From Verrucomicrobiales bacterium (GTDB lineage Bacteria; Verrucomicrobiota; Verrucomicrobiia; Verrucomicrobiales; Verrucomicrobiaceae): 22,565 bases of DNA. Below are positions 6,778 to 15,615 of the stretch, piece after piece. Every line of letters begins with the position of its first letter. Position 1 is the first letter of the stretch. Made by a program: the position numbers and the translations under genes. The notes beneath the pieces are model-generated. The model was not told where the DNA came from. It did not search any database and saw only the letters and a list, made by a program, of their open reading frames with translations. The stretch spans positions 4,045 to 26,609 of the forward strand of contig DNXB01000307.1 in assembly GCA_003506995.1 (NCBI GenBank). Reading direction: 5' to 3'.

Positions 6778-7701
6778 ATGAAGCCTAAAAGCATGACATC
6801 CCTCGTTGCGAAGTCGGTGACCGTTCTTGCTGCCTGTGCAGCGCTGAACGCCTCCGCCGGCACCGCTCCCGCCAAAGCCCCGGTTCCGATGGAACCAGAA
6901 CCCTCAGCGCTGTTTGACTCCATCGGAGCCGATCTCAGTGTTGCTTACGACAGCCGCTACTACTTCCGTGGTCTGTGGTTCGCTGACAACATCATCTCCA
7001 CATTCCTGAACATCTCCGTGCCGCTCATCAGCGGCGCTGGTGAAGATGGCGCAGGCAGCCTCACCTGGGGCATTGGCGGTGGTTACATTTCCACCTTGCA
7101 GACCCCTGTCATCGTGGGTGGCGTCGTCAGCAACACTGCTTTTGATTACTCCGAATACGACCTTTACACGTCCCTTAGCTATGACGCTGGCTTCGCCACT
7201 TTCGGCATCCAGTATCAATACTACGGTTATCCGGACACCTATAGCGGCTCCATCGCTGGCGCTTCTACTGCACCAGGCGATAGCGAACTGGGCATCACCG
7301 GTGCTCATGAGCTTGGAGTGACGATGGCAATTCCTCTTGGAGCAGCCAACTTCTACCTTGGCTACTACTATGACCTCACCATCGGTGGTTCCTACTTCCA
7401 GGCTGCCGCTGACTACACGATCGCCGTCAACGACTGGCTCAGCATCGTTCCTGCTGCCCAGCTTGGCTATGGCATCGACTACTACACTGGCACCAATGGC
7501 CCAACCTTTGCAGGTGTGGCCACCCAGTCCAGTGGCTTCACCCACTGCCTAGTCAGCATCAGCACCCCCGTGCAGTTGACGAAGATTGCCACGCTGACCC
7601 CCTACGTCGCCTGGAACTTCGCCTTCGACACCCGCAACTACATGAACGCCACCCACGACAACGAAGTCTTCGGCGGCGTGAAGCTCACCGTCAGCTTCTA
7701 A
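6778..7701 (+). CDS. Outer-membrane beta-barrel protein (porin-like), copy 2
   Basis: The protein has 307 residues from the ATG at 6778. A second ATG follows at 6793, and an upstream in-frame start at 6709 would place 23 polar residues before the signal peptide. After the signal peptide (ending near NASAG) come a Pro/Ala linker, a first strand YDSRYYFRGLWF, many Tyr-rich strands and a C-terminal TVSF. It is a clear but divergent paralogue of the preceding gene. They share the TAPA linker, a GEDGAG/NEDGAG loop, the L-TPYVAWN/L-TPYIAGN strand and the FGGVxLxVxF end. It is probably an outer-membrane channel of unknown substrate. Separate promoter and terminator signals suggest the two copies are expressed under different conditions. 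Confidence 0.85.
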   Translation: MKPKSMTSLVAKSVTVLAACAALNASAGTAPAKAPVPMEPEPSALFDSIGADLSVAYDSRYYFRGLWFADNIISTFLNISVPLISGAGEDGAGSLTWGIGGGYISTLQTPVIVGGVVSNTAFDYSEYDLYTSLSYDAGFATFGIQYQYYGYPDTYSGSIAGASTAPGDSELGITGAHELGVTMAIPLGAANFYLGYYYDLTIGGSYFQAAADYTIAVNDWLSIVPAAQLGYGIDYYTGTNGPTFAGVATQSSGFTHCLVSISTPVQLTKIATLTPYVAWNFAFDTRNYMNATHDNEVFGGVKLTVSF

Positions 7702-7743
7702 TAAACAAGGGTTGCACACCCTTGGTTAGTTCATCAAATCATG

Positions 7744-7780
7744 ACTCCCGGTCAGTTCGCTGACCGGGAGTTTTTGTTTT
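7744..7780 (+). terminator. Rho-independent terminator of barrel gene 2
   Basis: A 12-bp perfect stem, ACTCCCGGTCAG (7744-7755) with CTGACCGGGAGT (7760-7771), closes a TTCG tetraloop and is followed by TTTTGTTTT. It isolates the barrel gene from the dehydratase gene that starts 38 bases later. Confidence 0.95.
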
Positions 7781-7817
7781 GATGTGAGACGGCCTGCTCG
7801 CTAGTTTTCCAGTCAGC

Positions 7818-9497
7818 ATGGCTGAAAAACACCCGCTCAACTGGAACTCCCGCAACCTCACCCACGGCTGGCAGCGTGGCGTCAACGCCTTCTTCTGGGG
7901 TCTCGGCTTCAAGCCGGACGATTTCGACAAGGCGCAGATCGGCATCGGCACGCCGCTTCTGGATGGCAATATTTGCAATGTCCACGCCCACGAGCTCGCC
8001 AAGCTCATCGCTCAGGGCTGCGCTGACGCCGGGCTGATTGGCTTTCCCTTCGGCGTCTCGCCAGTAAGTGATAACATCACCCAAGGCAACATCGGCGGCG
8101 CGGCCTCGCTCTGCTCCCGCAACCTCATGGCCAGCGGTGCGGAGATGGTTTGCACCTCCCACTGCTACGACGCCATCATCGGCCTGCATCACTGCGACAA
8201 AAACGGCCCCGCCTTCGCCATGGCGCTGGCTCGAACGAATTACCCCGGCCTCATCGTCAACGGCGGCAGCATCATGCCCGGCTGCCACAAAGGCCATTCC
8301 ACGAGCATCCTTGACGTGTACGACGCCGCTGCGAAGGAAAAACAAGGCACCATGAGTTTCGAGGAGTCGGAGCAGATCATCCGAACAGCCTGCCCTGGGG
8401 CGGGCGGCTGCGGCATCGCCGCCTCCTTCAACACCTGGGGCATCGCGCTCGAAGCGATGGGCCTTAGCCTGCCCGACACCTCCTCCATGCCCGCCATTGA
8501 GGCCGGAAAACGCAGCGAATGCCTCCGCGTCGGCCAGGCGGTGCGCACTCTCCTCGAAAAAAACATCCGCCCGCGCGACATCATCACCAAGGCGTCGCTC
8601 ACCAACGCCATGACAGCCATCGCGGCCGTCGGCGGCTCCACCAACGGCGTTTTGCACATTCTTGCTGTCTCCCGCGAGGCCGGCGTGGACTTCACTCTGC
8701 GCGATGTGCAGGCCATCTGCCGCAAAACGCCTGTGTTGTGCAATTTCGCGCCGCGCGGACGCGGCACCATGAACGATCTCCACCGCCTCGGCGGCACCAC
8801 GATGCTGTTGAAGCATCTTTTCGCCACCGGACTGCTCGACGGCTCCTGCATCACCGTCACCGGGCAAACCTTGGCCGAAAATCTCGCCGACGCGGCGCCC
8901 GTCCCCTTCCCAAACGATCTCATCTCCCCGCTCGACGCTCCGTTCAAAGAATACGCCGACATCCAGATCTGCTTCGGCAACATCGCCCCTCACGGCATGG
9001 TCTTCAAAGTCTCCTCCCTCGACGAACCGCGCTTCGAAGGCACCGCCATCTGCTTCAATGACTCGAAGGGCGTCTCCGATGCCGCCGCCGCCGGTCGCAT
9101 CCGCCCCGGTCACATCGTCGTCATTCGTGGCTGCGGCCCCGTGGGCCTCGGCATGCCGGAAATGCATGTCGCCAGCGCCGCGCTCGCCGTGCCGGAGCTT
9201 TACGGCAAAGTCGCCCTGCTCTCCGACACGCGCGTCTCCGGCGTCTCTGGCGGCGCGGTCGGCGTGCATTGCAGCCCCGAGGCCGCCGTCGGCGGTCCCA
9301 TCGCCCGCGTGCAGGATGGTGACGCGATCGAGTTCGACCTCCTCGCCGGCACAATCGAGGTCAAAGCCGATCTCGATGCCCGTCCGCTCACGATTCTGCC
9401 CGTCACCCATCCCTTCGGTTACTTGGCGGACTTTGCCGCCACGGTGACCCAGGCTCACGAGGGCTGTGTGCCGCGCTGGGTGGTTTCCAGGGCTTAA
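7818..9497 (+). CDS. ilvD: IlvD/Edd family dehydratase, probable dihydroxy-acid dehydratase
   Basis: The protein has 559 residues, the normal length for the family. IlvD dehydrates 2,3-dihydroxy acids to 2-keto acids in valine, leucine and isoleucine synthesis using an iron-sulfur cluster and Mg2+ in the cytoplasm. The three cluster cysteines appear to be kept: C53 in ICNVH, C126 in HHCDK, and C192/C198 in CPGAGGCG. AVGGSTNGVLH, PEMHVASAA and SPEAAVGGPIA are also family motifs. It is a divergent member. CDKxxPG reads CDKNGPA, the usual GGMYTANTM is replaced by GIAASFNTWG, VSDGI reads VSDNI, and DGRFSG reads DTRVSG. A sugar-acid dehydratase role therefore remains possible. The gene is flanked by a terminator and a convergent gene, with no other branched-chain pathway genes nearby. 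Confidence 0.85.
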   Translation: MAEKHPLNWNSRNLTHGWQRGVNAFFWGLGFKPDDFDKAQIGIGTPLLDGNICNVHAHELAKLIAQGCADAGLIGFPFGVSPVSDNITQGNIGGAASLCSRNLMASGAEMVCTSHCYDAIIGLHHCDKNGPAFAMALARTNYPGLIVNGGSIMPGCHKGHSTSILDVYDAAAKEKQGTMSFEESEQIIRTACPGAGGCGIAASFNTWGIALEAMGLSLPDTSSMPAIEAGKRSECLRVGQAVRTLLEKNIRPRDIITKASLTNAMTAIAAVGGSTNGVLHILAVSREAGVDFTLRDVQAICRKTPVLCNFAPRGRGTMNDLHRLGGTTMLLKHLFATGLLDGSCITVTGQTLAENLADAAPVPFPNDLISPLDAPFKEYADIQICFGNIAPHGMVFKVSSLDEPRFEGTAICFNDSKGVSDAAAAGRIRPGHIVVIRGCGPVGLGMPEMHVASAALAVPELYGKVALLSDTRVSGVSGGAVGVHCSPEAAVGGPIARVQDGDAIEFDLLAGTIEVKADLDARPLTILPVTHPFGYLADFAATVTQAHEGCVPRWVVSRA

Positions 9498-9508
9498 AAA
9501 AGCGAGCC

Positions 9509-10348
9509 TCACTTCAGTGCTTCGTTGAGAAAAGCCGCCACCAGCCGGCTGCGCTCAGCATCATAAAATTCCTCCCCACCGTGCCTGCTGCCCGGCAGGG
9601 TGACGAGTTTTGTCCGCAACTTCAACGCCTCACAGGCGCTGGCGAACTCGCGTGACTGCTCGGGTGGCATCTGGGGATCAGCGTCTCCATGGATCAGCAG
9701 CAGTGGCGGGTCGTCTTTGTCCAAATGTGCCACGGGACTCGCCAGCTTCGCCAATTCGGGCTTTTTCTCCGGCAAGTCTCCCAAGAGCAGTTTCAGCGCT
9801 GGAATTCGCACGGTGCGGCCGAATTCCGTGCTCTGAGCGAGGATCGACTGCAAATTCGACGCCCCGTACAAACTCACGATGGCATCCACCCGGCTGCTTT
9901 GATCGAGATGATCGCCGATCCGGCCCTCCAGCAGCTTGTTACCGTTCGTCACGCCCACCAACGCCGCGAGATGTCCTCCCGCCGAGGAACCGATGATGGC
10001 GATTTTTTCCGTGTTGAGCCGGAACTCCGACGCTTTGGCCCGCAGAAACCGAATCGCCGCCTTGATGTCGTGAATCTGCGCCGGGAACACCGCCTGCGTC
10101 GAAAGCCGGTAGTCCACACTGGCAATGGCGAAGCCTTGTTCGAGCAATGGAGCGATGGGAACATCTGATTTTGAGCCCGCACGCCAGGCACCGCCGTGCA
10201 CATAGACAATCAGTGGCGGGTTCGCCACCTGCGGACGATGCAGGTCGAGTTTCAAAACCAGCTCCCCGACCCTGGCATACTCGATATCCGTCTGGGTTTC
10301 CGCATGGGCACCGGCAACAAGCACCAGAGCGAGAAAAAAGGCTTTCAT
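9509..10348 (-). CDS. Secreted alpha/beta hydrolase (carboxylesterase/BD-FAE-like)
   Basis: The protein has 279 residues from the ATG at 10348, with a signal peptide (MKAFFLALVLVAGAHAE). It has the oxyanion-hole motif HGG (51-53), the nucleophile elbow GSSAG (120-124, Ser122), a candidate acid at Asp224 in HGDADPQMP, and a catalytic His256 in PGSRHGG. This is the pattern of the hormone-sensitive-lipase/BD-FAE-like esterases found in planctomycete and verrucomicrobial periplasms. These hydrolyse acyl or acetyl esters, often on polysaccharides. The start lies two bases after the stop of the upstream leucine-rich-repeat gene, so the two are probably translationally coupled. A TTG at 10354 would overlap that stop. 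The substrate is not visible from sequence. Confidence 0.88.
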   Translation of the reverse strand: MKAFFLALVLVAGAHAETQTDIEYARVGELVLKLDLHRPQVANPPLIVYVHGGAWRAGSKSDVPIAPLLEQGFAIASVDYRLSTQAVFPAQIHDIKAAIRFLRAKASEFRLNTEKIAIIGSSAGGHLAALVGVTNGNKLLEGRIGDHLDQSSRVDAIVSLYGASNLQSILAQSTEFGRTVRIPALKLLLGDLPEKKPELAKLASPVAHLDKDDPPLLLIHGDADPQMPPEQSREFASACEALKLRTKLVTLPGSRHGGEEFYDAERSRLVAAFLNEALK

Positions 10349-10350
10349 AT

Positions 10351-11226
10351 TCAAAGACGGAGCTTCTTCACCAGCAACGCTTCTTTCTCGGACTCGCTCA
10401 TAGGCTTGTGCTCGACTTTGCAGCCCGGCAGCTCCGCCTTGATCGCCTCCACATCGGCGGCGGAGATGTCCACGGTCTCGATCTTGAGCCTGGTCAGCTT
10501 TGGCAGCGCTTTCAAATGCGGGATGATCTTCGCGGAGAGCCGCGCCTCGGTGAGTTCGAGAGATTCCAGCGTCTTGATCTGCGCCAGCGTCTCCATCGTC
10601 GATTCATCAAAGCTGATGGGCGAATCCTTGCCCCAGTTCGGCAGCCGCTGGCCGATGCGCAGGCCGGTTAGGTTTGTCAGCTTCACCAAGTGCGCGTTCC
10701 CCGCCTGTGTCTGCGCCGTGTGCCAGGTGCGGAACTCTTTGAGCTGCGTGAGCTGTCCGATGGCCTCCAGCGCGGCATCACCGGCGGTCGATCCTGCAAA
10801 CGTGAGCTTCTCCAGCTTCGGCAATGCCTTCAAATGCGCCAGCCCGCTGCCCGTGAACTGCTCTGAACGAAACGCGGGATGGAAGAACGACAGTGATTTG
10901 AGCTTCTGAAACGCCGCAAAGTGCTTGTAACCCGCGTCCGTGAGCTGGATGCCGTCGCTGCTCAGCCGCTCCAACTCTGTGAGGCCGGTAAGCAGCGCCA
11001 GCGTGTCATCCGTGATCGTTTTGCCGCTGATGGTGAGATCCTTGATCGTCGTAAAGCTCCCCAGCATGCAGAAGTCCGCCTCGGTGAACGCATCACACTT
11101 CACATTCACCTGCGTCACGACTCCGGCGGTCTCGGTCACTTTAGCGCCGAGCTGCTTGAGAGATTCGACATTGGCGGCGGGCATTGGCACCGCGGAGAGC
11201 AGGAGAACGCAGAGAAGGTGTTTCAT
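10351..11226 (-). CDS. Secreted leucine-rich-repeat protein
   Basis: The protein has 291 residues from the ATG at 11226, chosen because it begins a clean signal peptide (MKHLLCVLLLSAVPMPAA). The longer frame to 11280 adds 18 charged residues in front of it. The body is a run of leucine-rich repeats of about 24-26 residues with cores such as LKALPKLEKLTFAG, LTQLKEFRTW, LTNLTGLRIGQ, IKTLESLELTEA and LKALPKLTRLKIE. It looks like a single curved binding solenoid with no enzymatic domain. Planctomycete and verrucomicrobial genomes hold many such proteins, whose partners are unknown. It is the first gene of a two-gene unit with the esterase and diverges from the amidohydrolase operon. Confidence 0.85.
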   Translation of the reverse strand: MKHLLCVLLLSAVPMPAANVESLKQLGAKVTETAGVVTQVNVKCDAFTEADFCMLGSFTTIKDLTISGKTITDDTLALLTGLTELERLSSDGIQLTDAGYKHFAAFQKLKSLSFFHPAFRSEQFTGSGLAHLKALPKLEKLTFAGSTAGDAALEAIGQLTQLKEFRTWHTAQTQAGNAHLVKLTNLTGLRIGQRLPNWGKDSPISFDESTMETLAQIKTLESLELTEARLSAKIIPHLKALPKLTRLKIETVDISAADVEAIKAELPGCKVEHKPMSESEKEALLVKKLRL

Positions 11227-11418
11227 GGGCGTTTTAGAACGATCCACCATCTCACTTTCTGACGCGGTCATTCCACGCACCGCTTCATCCGCTTCGCTAA
11301 ATCCGTCTGAAAATCACCGTTTCACCGACTGCGGGTCATCTGGATCGCCACCCATGACGGCGTGTGATAACGGGCTAAAAACGCCTGAAGAAGAATCGTA
11401 GGAACCATGAGTGAGGAA

Positions 11419-11436
11419 GGTCCGCGGCGGTCCGCG
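11419..11436. repeat. Direct repeat GGTCCGCG x2 in divergent promoter region
   Basis: GGTCCGCG occurs at 11419-11426 and again at 11429-11436, a period of 10 bases (one helical turn). It lies in the 262-base gap between the divergent leucine-rich-repeat and amidohydrolase genes. It could be an activator site, but it is short and may be chance in GC-rich DNA. Nothing else in the gap is clear. Confidence 0.35.
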
Positions 11437-11488
11437 TTGAGTAGTGCAGCCTTGCCAATTTGCCTGCCACCCGTCAGGATGCGTGCTC

Positions 11489-14350
11489 ATGAGGCTTTCC
11501 TGTCACCGTTTCCCTACCGCTCTCATCGTCACAGCGCTCATGGCCGTCGCGTCCGCAGCCTGCGCGCTTGATACCATTCGTCCCCCGGGCCATCGACCTC
11601 TGGAGTCTTCCGTCCATGCCCTGTTCGGGGCACGAGTCGTCACGAAGCCAGGGCAGGAAATCGAAAAGGCGACTGTCATCATCCGTGATGGACGCATCGT
11701 GGCGGTGGGTGCCGATGTCGCTGTGCCAGCGGATGCGCGGGTGCATGACATGAACGGCACGACGATCTACGCGGGCTTCATCGACATGCATGTGTCCTTC
11801 GCAAAGTCCGCCAGCTCACGCACATCGCAGGGTAATGAAGGCCCTCCCGTGGATGCGCTTGATCTCACATCGGGTGCGGGCAGCGGCTTTCTCGGTGTGG
11901 CATCAGCGGCGGGTGAGCCGGGGACAAAGTCCGTGGTCACACCGGAGCGGCGTATGGCGAGAGAGTATGCGCCGGAAAAGAAGGCGCTCGATGCGCTGCG
12001 TGCGGAGGGCTTCACGGCGGCGAACATCGTCCCGGATGCAGGCGTCATTCGCGGCGTGAGCGCGTTCGTTTCGCTGGCGTCGAGTGATCCTGATCTGGCG
12101 ATCATGCGTGCGGAGAGTTTCCAGCACATCGCCATTGATGCGCCGCGCTCGTCAAAAGAAGACTCGGAGAGGCCCAAAGCCTATCCAGGCTCGCTGATGG
12201 GCGTCATCGCGGTGATCCGCCAGACGCTGCTCGACACGCGTTTCCAGTCCGCCGATCTCGCACACTTTGAAAAAAACCCGACGAATCGTCCACGCCCGGC
12301 TTTTGATTCATCACTCGATGCTCTGCTGCCCGCGGCGAGGAAGTCCATGCCCGTCATGTTTGAGCCAGCCAGCATGTTGATGGTGGATCGTGCCACGCGA
12401 CTGGCGCAGGAGTTTGATTTGCAGCCGATGATCCTCGCCACAGGTCAGGAGTGGCGCAGACCTGATCTCGTGCGCGAGACGAAAGCGCCCTTCATCGTGC
12501 CGGTGGACTTCCCCGAAGCGGTGAAGCTGCCCGAGGACGACGACTGGCTCGCCATGCCGCTCGATCAACTCCGTGCCTGGGATCATGCTCCGGGCAATGC
12601 CGCGCTGCTGCGGCGTGAAGGCCGCGAGATCGCACTCACGACTCATGCGCTCGCGAAGAAGACCTCCTTCCGCCCGAATGTGCGCCTCGCCATCACGCGT
12701 GGTTTGAGCGAGACGGATGCACTCGCCGCACTTACCACCGTTCCTGCAAAACTCTGCGGCGTGGCGGATCAGCTCGGCAGCATCGAGCCCGGAAAGCTGG
12801 CGCATCTCACCGTGTTTGAAAAAGGCCGCGCCTTTGATGAAGAGGCGCGTGTCCGTGAAGTGTGGATCGATGGCAGGCAGTTCCTGGCACCGATGCGTGA
12901 TGACAAAAAGCCCGCTACGAAGAAGGACAAACCCAAGGTGCGCCACGAACTCACCGCAGCTCCAGCAAATCAGGATCGCGGTCCCCTGCTCTCGCCGAAA
13001 GCTGTCTTCATCAAAGACGCCACGATCTGGACCTGTGGACCGGAAGGCCGCATCGAGCACTCGAGCCTGCTTGTTTCAGGGGGCAAAGTGCGCGCCGTCG
13101 GTTCAATCAAAGACGCGCCAGCCCATGCCCATGTCATCGACCTGCCCGGCATCCACATCACGCCCGGCCTGATCGACTGCCACAGCCACAGCATGATCAT
13201 GGGCGGCGTGAATGAAGGCACTTTGCCGAGCACGTCGATGGTGCGCGTGGCGGACGTGATCAATTCCGAGTCCGAAACGATCCACCAGCAGCTCGCCGGT
13301 GGTCTCACCGTGGCGAACCAACTGCACGGTTCCGCGAATCCCATCGGCGGGCAGAACTGCGTCATCAAACTCCGCGATGGAGCCTCACCCGAGGGCTTGA
13401 AACTCAAAGGCGCGCCTGAGGGCATCAAGTTCGCGCTCGGTGAAAACGTGAAGCAATCCAACTGGGGAGATGCCTTCAAGTTCCGCTTCCCGCAGAGCCG
13501 CATGGGCGTGCCCGCTTTTCATACGAACCGCTTCACCGCCGCGCAGCATTACATGACCGCGCTGGAGAAGGCCAAAAAGGGTGGTCCGCCCGTGCGGCGT
13601 GATTTGGAACTCGAAGCCATCGCCGAGATCATTCGCGGTGAGCGGCTCATCCATTGCCACAGCTACCGGCAGGACGAAATCCTCGCCTTCCTGCGTGTGA
13701 TGGAGAGCTTCAAAGTCCGCGTCGCCACACTTCAGCACATCCTCGAAGGCTACAAAGTCGCCGACGAAATCGCCAAGCATGGCGCGGGCGCGTCCGCCTT
13801 CTCCGACTGGTGGGCCTACAAGTTCGAGGTGCTCGATGCCATCCCCTACGCGGGCAGCATCATGCGCGAGCGCGGCGTCGTGGTGTCCTTCAACTCCGAC
13901 TCCTCCGATCACGCGCGGCGCATGAATCTCGAAGCCGCGAAAGCCGTGAAGTATGGCGGCACGAGCGAGGAGGAAGCGCTGAAATTCGTCACGCTGAATC
14001 CTGCGAAGCAACTGCGCATCGACAAGCAAGTCGGCTCGCTCGAACTCGGCAAAGACGGCGACTTCGTCGTGTGGAGCGGGCACCCGCTGGCCACCAGCAG
14101 CGTGTGTTTGCAGACCTGGATCGAGGGCAACCAATACTTCGAGCGCGAAGCCGCGCATCGCCGCGCCGCCGCCCGCCACACCGAGCATCTCGCGCTCATC
14201 GACAAAGCGAAGAAGATCGCCACCGACTCCAGCGCAGACTCCGCCGATGCGAAGGCCGAAGCCAAATTCTTCTTCCGCGCCCTGGAGGAACGCCAGGGCC
14301 ACCTCTGCGTTGATTGCTGCATGGACCGCGAACTCTCATGGAAAAACTAA
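11489..14350 (+). CDS. Tandem amidohydrolase fusion protein, secreted
   Basis: The protein has 953 residues from the ATG at 11489, which begins a signal peptide ending near SAACA. An upstream frame start at 11444 is less likely. Two complete amidohydrolase-superfamily modules are fused. The first (about 40-470) has lost its metal site: the GxxDxHxH motif reads GFIDMHVS, with H101 kept and the second His replaced by Ser. A charged linker (DDKKPATKKDKPK, about 471-483) follows. The second module (about 503-900) keeps GLIDCHSH (H565, H567), LIHCH (H722, H724), TLQH (H750) and an NSDSSDH acid region, so it should be a zinc-type cyclic amidase or peptidase-like hydrolase. The substrate is unknown. 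The gene overlaps the next one by 13 bases. Confidence 0.88.
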   Translation: MRLSCHRFPTALIVTALMAVASAACALDTIRPPGHRPLESSVHALFGARVVTKPGQEIEKATVIIRDGRIVAVGADVAVPADARVHDMNGTTIYAGFIDMHVSFAKSASSRTSQGNEGPPVDALDLTSGAGSGFLGVASAAGEPGTKSVVTPERRMAREYAPEKKALDALRAEGFTAANIVPDAGVIRGVSAFVSLASSDPDLAIMRAESFQHIAIDAPRSSKEDSERPKAYPGSLMGVIAVIRQTLLDTRFQSADLAHFEKNPTNRPRPAFDSSLDALLPAARKSMPVMFEPASMLMVDRATRLAQEFDLQPMILATGQEWRRPDLVRETKAPFIVPVDFPEAVKLPEDDDWLAMPLDQLRAWDHAPGNAALLRREGREIALTTHALAKKTSFRPNVRLAITRGLSETDALAALTTVPAKLCGVADQLGSIEPGKLAHLTVFEKGRAFDEEARVREVWIDGRQFLAPMRDDKKPATKKDKPKVRHELTAAPANQDRGPLLSPKAVFIKDATIWTCGPEGRIEHSSLLVSGGKVRAVGSIKDAPAHAHVIDLPGIHITPGLIDCHSHSMIMGGVNEGTLPSTSMVRVADVINSESETIHQQLAGGLTVANQLHGSANPIGGQNCVIKLRDGASPEGLKLKGAPEGIKFALGENVKQSNWGDAFKFRFPQSRMGVPAFHTNRFTAAQHYMTALEKAKKGGPPVRRDLELEAIAEIIRGERLIHCHSYRQDEILAFLRVMESFKVRVATLQHILEGYKVADEIAKHGAGASAFSDWWAYKFEVLDAIPYAGSIMRERGVVVSFNSDSSDHARRMNLEAAKAVKYGGTSEEEALKFVTLNPAKQLRIDKQVGSLELGKDGDFVVWSGHPLATSSVCLQTWIEGNQYFEREAAHRRAAARHTEHLALIDKAKKIATDSSADSADAKAEAKFFFRALEERQGHLCVDCCMDRELSWKN

Positions 14351-15609
14351 TCCTCACCCTCCTCGTCGCTTTCACCGCGACTGTTTCCGCCGACACGCTG
14401 CTGTTGCGCGGTGCCACTGTGCACACAGTCGCCAAGGGCACGCTCGCCATTGCTGACGTGCTCATCCGCGATGGCAAGATCGCCGAAGTCGCCGAGAAAG
14501 TCGAAACGAAGGCGGATCGAACGCTCGACCTCAAAGGCTTGCATCTTTTCCCCGGCCTGATTAGCGCCGGCACGGACCTCGGCCTCGTCGAAGTCGCCGG
14601 TGTACGCGCCTCGGTGGATGACCGAGAGACGGGCGAATTCACGCCCGAGGTGGAGTCGTGGCTCGCGGTGAATCCCGATTCCGAAATGATCCCCGTGGCG
14701 AGGGCGAATGGCATCACCCACTTTGCGCCAACACCGCAGGGCAGGCACATCACCGGAACCTCCGCGCTGCTCGCCACACGCGGTTGGACCATCGAGGACA
14801 TGCTCGTGCAGCGTCGCAGTGCCATGCATCTCGTGTGGCCGGATCACGCGCTGAGCATTCCTGGACCGAACCCAAAGCCCGACGCCAAATCTCTCGACGA
14901 CCAAGCTCGAGAGCGAAAAGAAAAGGTGCGCGGCATCGAGCAGTTCTTCGCCGATGCCGAAGCGTGGTCAAAGCGCCCCGCCAACAGCGCTCCCGTGCCC
15001 GCTTGGGAAGCCATGCAGCCTGTGCTGCGCGGTGAAGTGCCGCTCATGATCCACGCGCAGGGTTTGCGCGAGATCCGCGCCGCTTTGAAGTGGTCCGAAG
15101 CCCATCCCAAACTGCGCATCACCCTCGTGGGTGGTCGCGATGCCTGGCAGCTCGCTGATGAACTCGCCAAGCGAAAAGCCGCCGTGATCTATAGCGAGGT
15201 CTTCGCTTTGCCTTCGCGCTCCAGCGATGCCTACGACGTGCAGTTCAGCGCCCCCGCCGTGCTGCACAAGGCAGGAGTCACCGTCGCCATCAGCGAAGGT
15301 CTCGAACGCGCCAGCGCCTCCGGCCAGCGCAATCTCCCTTACATCGCCGCGCAGGCCGCCGCGTTTGGTTTGCCCGCCGATGCCGCGCTCGCCGCGATCA
15401 CGCTCGTGCCCGCGCAGCTTCACGGCGCAGCAGATCGGCTCGGCAGCATCGAACCCGGCAAAGACGCCTCCCTCTTCGCCGCCACGGGCGACATCCTCGA
15501 CATCCGAAGCGAGGTGAAGCACCTCTGGATCAACGGCGAGGAGCAATCGCTCGAAACCAAGCACACACGCCTCGCCGAGAAGTATCGCGCACGTCCCAAA
15601 GCCCCCTAG
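14338..15609 (+). CDS. Amidohydrolase-like protein with degenerate metal site
   Basis: The protein has 423 residues from ATG 14338, overlapping the upstream stop by 13 bases. A signal peptide (MEKLILTLLVAFTATVSA) precedes an amidohydrolase fold. The usual GLIDxHxH reads FPGLISAGTDLGL (71-83), so both metal His residues are missing. The late SDxxxA region reads SEGLERAS. A His239 (MIHAQG) is kept. It resembles the inactive first module of the preceding protein, with matching LVPAQLHGAADRLGSIEPGK and TVPAKLCGVADQLGSIEPGK segments and HLWINGEEQ against EVWIDGRQF. It is therefore likely a duplicate of that module. It probably acts as a non-catalytic partner or with altered chemistry in the periplasm. 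Confidence 0.85.
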   Translation: MEKLILTLLVAFTATVSADTLLLRGATVHTVAKGTLAIADVLIRDGKIAEVAEKVETKADRTLDLKGLHLFPGLISAGTDLGLVEVAGVRASVDDRETGEFTPEVESWLAVNPDSEMIPVARANGITHFAPTPQGRHITGTSALLATRGWTIEDMLVQRRSAMHLVWPDHALSIPGPNPKPDAKSLDDQARERKEKVRGIEQFFADAEAWSKRPANSAPVPAWEAMQPVLRGEVPLMIHAQGLREIRAALKWSEAHPKLRITLVGGRDAWQLADELAKRKAAVIYSEVFALPSRSSDAYDVQFSAPAVLHKAGVTVAISEGLERASASGQRNLPYIAAQAAAFGLPADAALAAITLVPAQLHGAADRLGSIEPGKDASLFAATGDILDIRSEVKHLWINGEEQSLETKHTRLAEKYRARPKAP

Positions 15610-15615
15610 CACACC

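Noticed and set aside
7752..9512. 586-codon open frame on the minus strand opposite the dehydratase gene
   Set aside because: It is the mirror of a GC-rich conserved coding gene, has low-complexity Gly/Asp/Ala-rich content, and shows no recognisable motif. The plus-strand IlvD family motifs decide the coding strand.
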